DNA from: UBA1672 sp963977495
Lineage (GTDB): Bacteria > Pseudomonadota > Alphaproteobacteria > Micavibrionales > Micavibrionaceae
DNA length: 64,000 nt
NCBI GenBank assembly: GCA_963977495.1
Contig: CAXBOT010000001.1
Location: forward strand, 124,001 to 188,000
Direction: 5' to 3'
The notes under the pieces are model-generated. The model did not search any database. It saw nothing but the letters and a program-made list of their open reading frames with translations, and was not told the origin of the DNA. Positions 60,849-64,000 of the stretch are shown here, piece after piece. Both the position numbers and the translations under genes were made by a program. The first letter of the stretch is position 1. Every line of letters starts with the position of its first letter.

Positions 60849-61808
60849 CTAATAGCCTTCGACGTTTCGAAATGTGTATGCGCCGGTTCTGCCATCCCTT
60901 GTTTGGATGGAGGCGCGGCCGATCAGGTACTTTTCATGCACCGCCCCGAATACGCGGCTGTCGTGTGAGTAATCGCGGTTATCGCCCATCATAAAATAAT
61001 GCTGATCGGGTACGGTAAAGGGCGGGGTGTTATCAAGGCGTTCATGATCTGTTTTGTTCAAGATGCTGTGTGTTTTACCATTGGGAAGTGTTTCAATATA
61101 TTGATCTAAAACAATTTTATCTGTTAGCTGGTAGGGTTCTGCCTTCGTGCGTTCAACTTTTTGATTGTTGATATAGAGCTCGCCTTGTTTCATCTCTATG
61201 ACATCACCGGGCAACCCGATAACGCGTTTGAAATAATCAATGGATGGGTCGCTCGGCAGGGCAAAGACAACGGCATCGCCGCGTTCAGGGGCTTTGTTCC
61301 AGATACGGCCGTCCCACAATTTGATCTCGAATAAAACAGCATATTGGCTATAACCGTAGGCTGATTTTTTCATGAATATGAAATCGTTAGGCGAGAAGGT
61401 CGGTTCCATAGAGCCTGATGGGATATAAAAAGGTTCGTAGAAAAAAGTCCGTCCGATGAGGGCTGTGCTTATGAATAACGTAAGCCCCACAGTGATCGGC
61501 GGTATGATTTTTGAAAACCATTTTAAGTCTTCGTACTTGTTGAAGTGATAAGCCAGATAAGTCGCATGCAGCGCGCCGATGACATAGAATGTCAGTGTTG
61601 AACCTATATCGATCATTGTAAATGTGGCAGCATCAAAGGCAGACTCTATGCCCATAAGCGCCAATGCAAGGGTGATGGTGAAGGCGATATAGAAAAGCGT
61701 CCACCAGCCGCGATTGACATACATCATGCCGAACATTGGGCCGAAAAATAAGGTGAAGAAGAACGTAAACCACGGGCCGCGACTTTTGATGGTTTTGTAT
61801 ATGCCCAT
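60849..61808 (-). CDS. lepB: Signal peptidase I
   Basis: LepB cleaves signal peptides at the inner membrane. The catalytic Ser133 lies in YIPSGSMEPT and the Lys194 in DYFKRVIGLPGDV; MMGDNRDYSHDSR is the third signature box. Five or so N-terminal hydrophobic segments (residues 10-120) are more than the usual one or two. At 319 residues it is long for the family. It follows the Tat-type dehydrogenase gene after four bases. Confidence 0.92.
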   Translation of the reverse strand: MGIYKTIKSRGPWFTFFFTLFFGPMFGMMYVNRGWWTLFYIAFTITLALALMGIESAFDAATFTMIDIGSTLTFYVIGALHATYLAYHFNKYEDLKWFSKIIPPITVGLTLFISTALIGRTFFYEPFYIPSGSMEPTFSPNDFIFMKKSAYGYSQYAVLFEIKLWDGRIWNKAPERGDAVVFALPSDPSIDYFKRVIGLPGDVIEMKQGELYINNQKVERTKAEPYQLTDKIVLDQYIETLPNGKTHSILNKTDHERLDNTPPFTVPDQHYFMMGDNRDYSHDSRVFGAVHEKYLIGRASIQTRDGRTGAYTFRNVEGY

Positions 61809-61812
61809 GGGA

Positions 61813-62805
61813 TTATCCTGTCATTTGCCCTGACCATCCGGCATTAACATCAAGGGTGATGCCGGAAATATAATGCGCGTTATCAGACGCCAAAAACGCA
61901 GCAGCATTCGCGATTTCTTCGGGATGGATAGAGCCGGTGGGCAGGCTGTGATAGCTTTTGACAAGTAAATCCATAGCGGTATTGCTGATGTTTTTTATGG
62001 GGTTGTCGGTGTCTTCGCCTTGCCACATAACCGTTTTAACGGCGGTCGGGGCAATCGCATTGGCGGTGATTTTATAGCGCCCCAAATCAAGGGAGAGGGA
62101 TTTCATTAAACCGATTACCGCCCACTTGCTTGCGCTGTAAGATGCCAATTCCGCGACGCCGCGACGCCCCGCAACCGAACTGATGGCAATGACGCGCCCG
62201 CCATATTTGCTTTTCTTTAAATGCGCGATTGCAGGATGCACCGTATTGGCAACACCCGCGACATTCACATTCATGATTTCTTTGAAGATGGTTTCGTTTT
62301 CATTTTCAAAGCCCGCGCCATTGGATATGCCTGCATTTGCAATGACGATATCTAATCCGCCAAAAGTTTGGACAGCATTGTTAATAGATTCAAGCATTTG
62401 TGCGCGGTTTCTTACGTCAGCAATGAGCGGTATAGCGCCAACCCCTTGTTTTTTAACGAGGGCTGTGGCTTGCTCCAGATCTTGTCTTGAGGAGAGCGGG
62501 TAGGAGATAATGCCCTGAAGCGCGTTCGGGCTTGCAATATCCAACAGGGCGATATTTGCCCCTTGTTGTGCGAGTTTCATGGCCATTGCCAAGCCGATAC
62601 CACGCGCCGCGCCCGTGATGAGGGCGGTGCGTCCTTTTAATGGTTTATCGGTTGTGTCGCCTTCGGAACCTTCCGCGGCGCGTACAACGCCCGGTAAAGA
62701 GGCAAGCGCAACACCGCTTGCGGTAACCAAACCTGCTTTTTTTATGAAATCGCGGCGCGATGCATCATCTGCGTCGTCTTTAGGTTTGTTGTTTTCGTTG
62801 TCCAT
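61813..62805 (-). CDS. Tat-exported SDR-family oxidoreductase
   Basis: The N-terminus has a twin-arginine signal (RRDFIKKAGLVTASGVALA), unusual for the short-chain dehydrogenase family. The fold follows: the cofactor loop is TGAARGIGLAMAM, NAGISNG is the second motif, and the catalytic set is Ser in AISSVAGRRG with Tyr and Lys in YSASKWA. The glycine-rich motif suggests NAD(P). Export of a nicotinamide enzyme would need cofactor loading in the cytoplasm, which the Tat route allows. The substrate is unknown. It lies between a secreted protein gene and lepB. Confidence 0.85.
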   Translation of the reverse strand: MDNENNKPKDDADDASRRDFIKKAGLVTASGVALASLPGVVRAAEGSEGDTTDKPLKGRTALITGAARGIGLAMAMKLAQQGANIALLDIASPNALQGIISYPLSSRQDLEQATALVKKQGVGAIPLIADVRNRAQMLESINNAVQTFGGLDIVIANAGISNGAGFENENETIFKEIMNVNVAGVANTVHPAIAHLKKSKYGGRVIAISSVAGRRGVAELASYSASKWAVIGLMKSLSLDLGRYKITANAIAPTAVKTVMWQGEDTDNPIKNISNTAMDLLVKSYHSLPTGSIHPEEIANAAAFLASDNAHYISGITLDVNAGWSGQMTG

Positions 62806-62823
62806 AAGGTCACTGTTCAGGCG

Positions 62824-63363
62824 TTACTCGCTCTGTGTTTGTGCTGGTTTTGTTGTCTCGTTTTCGCTTGTCACGCAATTACATTTATAGAGTTGAAAGT
62901 TTTCCGCATCCTGAACGCGCAAGGAATCTTCGCAAGTGAGTTGGATTCTTGAGTCTTTATCTTCGTATTCAGTGCCGTCTTCATCCGAGTGTTTGAAGAA
63001 TTTTTGAGATATTTTAAAATGGGTCGTAACCTCATTTTTTTCAGCGTCAAATTGCGCGCTCGTGAAATCAATATCCATGCTTGTGCGTACACTTGTGTTT
63101 TTGTGATTTTCAACAAACAGGATCATGCCATCTTTGCCATAGGACACTTCACCATCATCATAATGGAGGAAGTCATCAGCAAAGCGTTTGTCAATGATGG
63201 ACAGTGCGGTATCGTAATCTGATGTATTCATCTTATCCTGCAATTCCATATAGAAAGCTTTTACATTCGTTATGGTGTCTTCCGACGATGTGCCGGACGC
63301 TTGAGAAGCGGAAGGCATCATAAATGAGGCGATAGCGCACGCGATGATCAAATGTTTTTTCAT
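62824..63363 (-). CDS. Secreted protein, possible NTF2-like
   Basis: A signal peptide (1-22, ending SQAS) precedes a 157-residue domain of alpha+beta type: AFYMELQDKMNTSDYDTALS, KRFADDFLHYDDGEVSYG, and a beta-rich C-terminal part with two Cys. The pattern resembles NTF2-like or SnoaL-like folds, but I am not certain. The ATG at 63363 is preferred over an upstream start at 63390. It is the first gene of the dehydrogenase-lepB operon. Confidence 0.55.
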   Translation of the reverse strand: MKKHLIIACAIASFMMPSASQASGTSSEDTITNVKAFYMELQDKMNTSDYDTALSIIDKRFADDFLHYDDGEVSYGKDGMILFVENHKNTSVRTSMDIDFTSAQFDAEKNEVTTHFKISQKFFKHSDEDGTEYEDKDSRIQLTCEDSLRVQDAENFQLYKCNCVTSENETTKPAQTQSE

Positions 63364-63432
63364 GTTAACCCTCTTATATTTTGGCTGCATTGATTTCTAT
63401 TGTCGGCATTTGCGGTAAAAAATGCAACAATT

Positions 63433-63462
63433 AAAAGCAACGCCGATATTGTCAGGCGTTGC
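63433..63462 (-). terminator. Terminator after the alpha/beta hydrolase
   Basis: GCAACGCC and GGCGTTGC form a perfect eight-base stem with a ten-base loop; on the minus strand TTTT follows. It ends the hydrolase gene that runs from the right edge. Confidence 0.75.
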
Positions 63463-63489
63463 AGTTTTCCAATAAAAGCCCCGTTATTT

Positions 63490-64000
63490 TTATGGTTTCA
63501 CAGGTTTTTCGCGGACTGTGCGTGGTAAATCCTGCGGCATTGTTGGGGGCATGAGTGTTTCCGGTGCGAAAGCGGTGTCGCTATTGTTGCAATTCACAGA
63601 AAGCTCAAGAAGTTCCGGCCATTTATCAACCCAGCCCACATCATGCTCTGCTTCTTGGATCAGCATGGTTTGCACGCAATTTGTTGGTGGCATGGATTGA
63701 AGGAAGCTGTGTAAAACGGTTGGGGGAACAACACCGTCACGTCCGCCGATAAAATGGTATTGCGGCATTTTTGTCAGTGTGCTGGCTTCGTTCACGGGGT
63801 TACGTGATTCGCTGAACGGGGGAATGCCCGATAATGTCGTGTAGGCATCATGGTCTAAAATACCGGCAACAGTGCGCAAGGAAACAACATCTTTACGCTG
63901 TGATGCTAGTAATGAGGCGATGGCCGCGCCACCAGAATAACCAATAAGGTTGAACGTATGGATGTTATAGCGATTTGCAATATCATCCAGTGCAATATTG
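63490..64000 (-). CDS. Alpha/beta hydrolase, N-terminus beyond the window
   Basis: The frame is open to the right edge. It includes FNLIGYSGGAA, the nucleophile elbow (GYSGG), a GGRDGVVPP segment with the likely acid residue, and EAEHDVGWVD with the likely His. These fit a serine hydrolase of the alpha/beta type. The C-terminal tail is Pro-rich and perhaps disordered. The 5' part is missing, so a signal peptide and exact family cannot be judged. Confidence 0.7.
   Translation of the reverse strand, partial: NIALDDIANRYNIHTFNLIGYSGGAAIASLLASQRKDVVSLRTVAGILDHDAYTTLSGIPPFSESRNPVNEASTLTKMPQYHFIGGRDGVVPPTVLHSFLQSMPPTNCVQTMLIQEAEHDVGWVDKWPELLELSVNCNNSDTAFAPETLMPPTMPQDLPRTVREKPVKP

Overview
The window looks like a chromosomal segment of an alphaproteobacterium of moderate to low GC. 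The evidence is a CpdR-type receiver, a hisG / UPF0262 / infA / maf / rng block, a short RNase G without a zinc-link, an alphaproteobacterial-type dcd, and a Mn/Fe SitABCD-MntR locus. Many secreted or helical proteins have no relative I recognise. A Micavibrio-like lineage is possible, but I cannot confirm it from sequence alone.

Left third (1-28.9 kb), mostly chromosomal: an orphan Tad-pilus pair (TadD-like TPR lipoprotein and CpaC N-domain protein); a glycerophosphodiesterase beside a rare glycerophosphodiesterase-nucleotidyltransferase fusion; the sitABCD-mntR metal uptake operon with an inverted-repeat operator; a flagellin with an inserted beta-rich domain; tRNA-Val; cpdR; a GT4 glycosyltransferase; rluD; a YjbH-family beta-barrel; a CckA-like hybrid kinase; glpD-glpK; a large FecR/RTX-like secreted protein; and a cation efflux pump.

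Middle (28.9-40.4 kb): an AT-rich accessory region that reads as an integrative mobilizable element abutting the 3' end of tRNA-Phe. It has a mobC-like gene, a relaxase, an oriT-like site, and a large serine recombinase whose reading frame runs into the tRNA gene on the other strand. Its cargo is a compact minus-strand operon: PIN nuclease, 787-residue helical-repeat protein, 294-residue two-part protein, and a small ADP-ribosyltransferase-like protein. This cargo is my best candidate for an undescribed conflict or anti-phage system. A short repeat that starts exactly at an ATG and encodes MVQLDRETSNALF(K/N) flanks a nearby ankyrin gene on both sides. A third copy lies near 53 kb beside a tiny Cys-containing peptide gene.

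Right third (40.4-64 kb), mostly core with orphan genes interspersed: a lipoprotein plus a HExxH metalloprotease-like protein next to tRNA-Phe; rng, maf, infA, UPF0262 and hisG; a DUF3095 protein; murA, dcd and a 46-residue basic peptide that overlap one another; tRNA-Thr; a PHB-depolymerase-like esterase; a Trp-containing helical-repeat protein; a DUF4197 protein; a biotin-free carboxyltransferase-like protein paired with an Asp/Glu racemase; lepB with a Tat-exported dehydrogenase; and an alpha/beta hydrolase cut by the right edge.

I saw no rRNA genes, transposases or CRISPR arrays.
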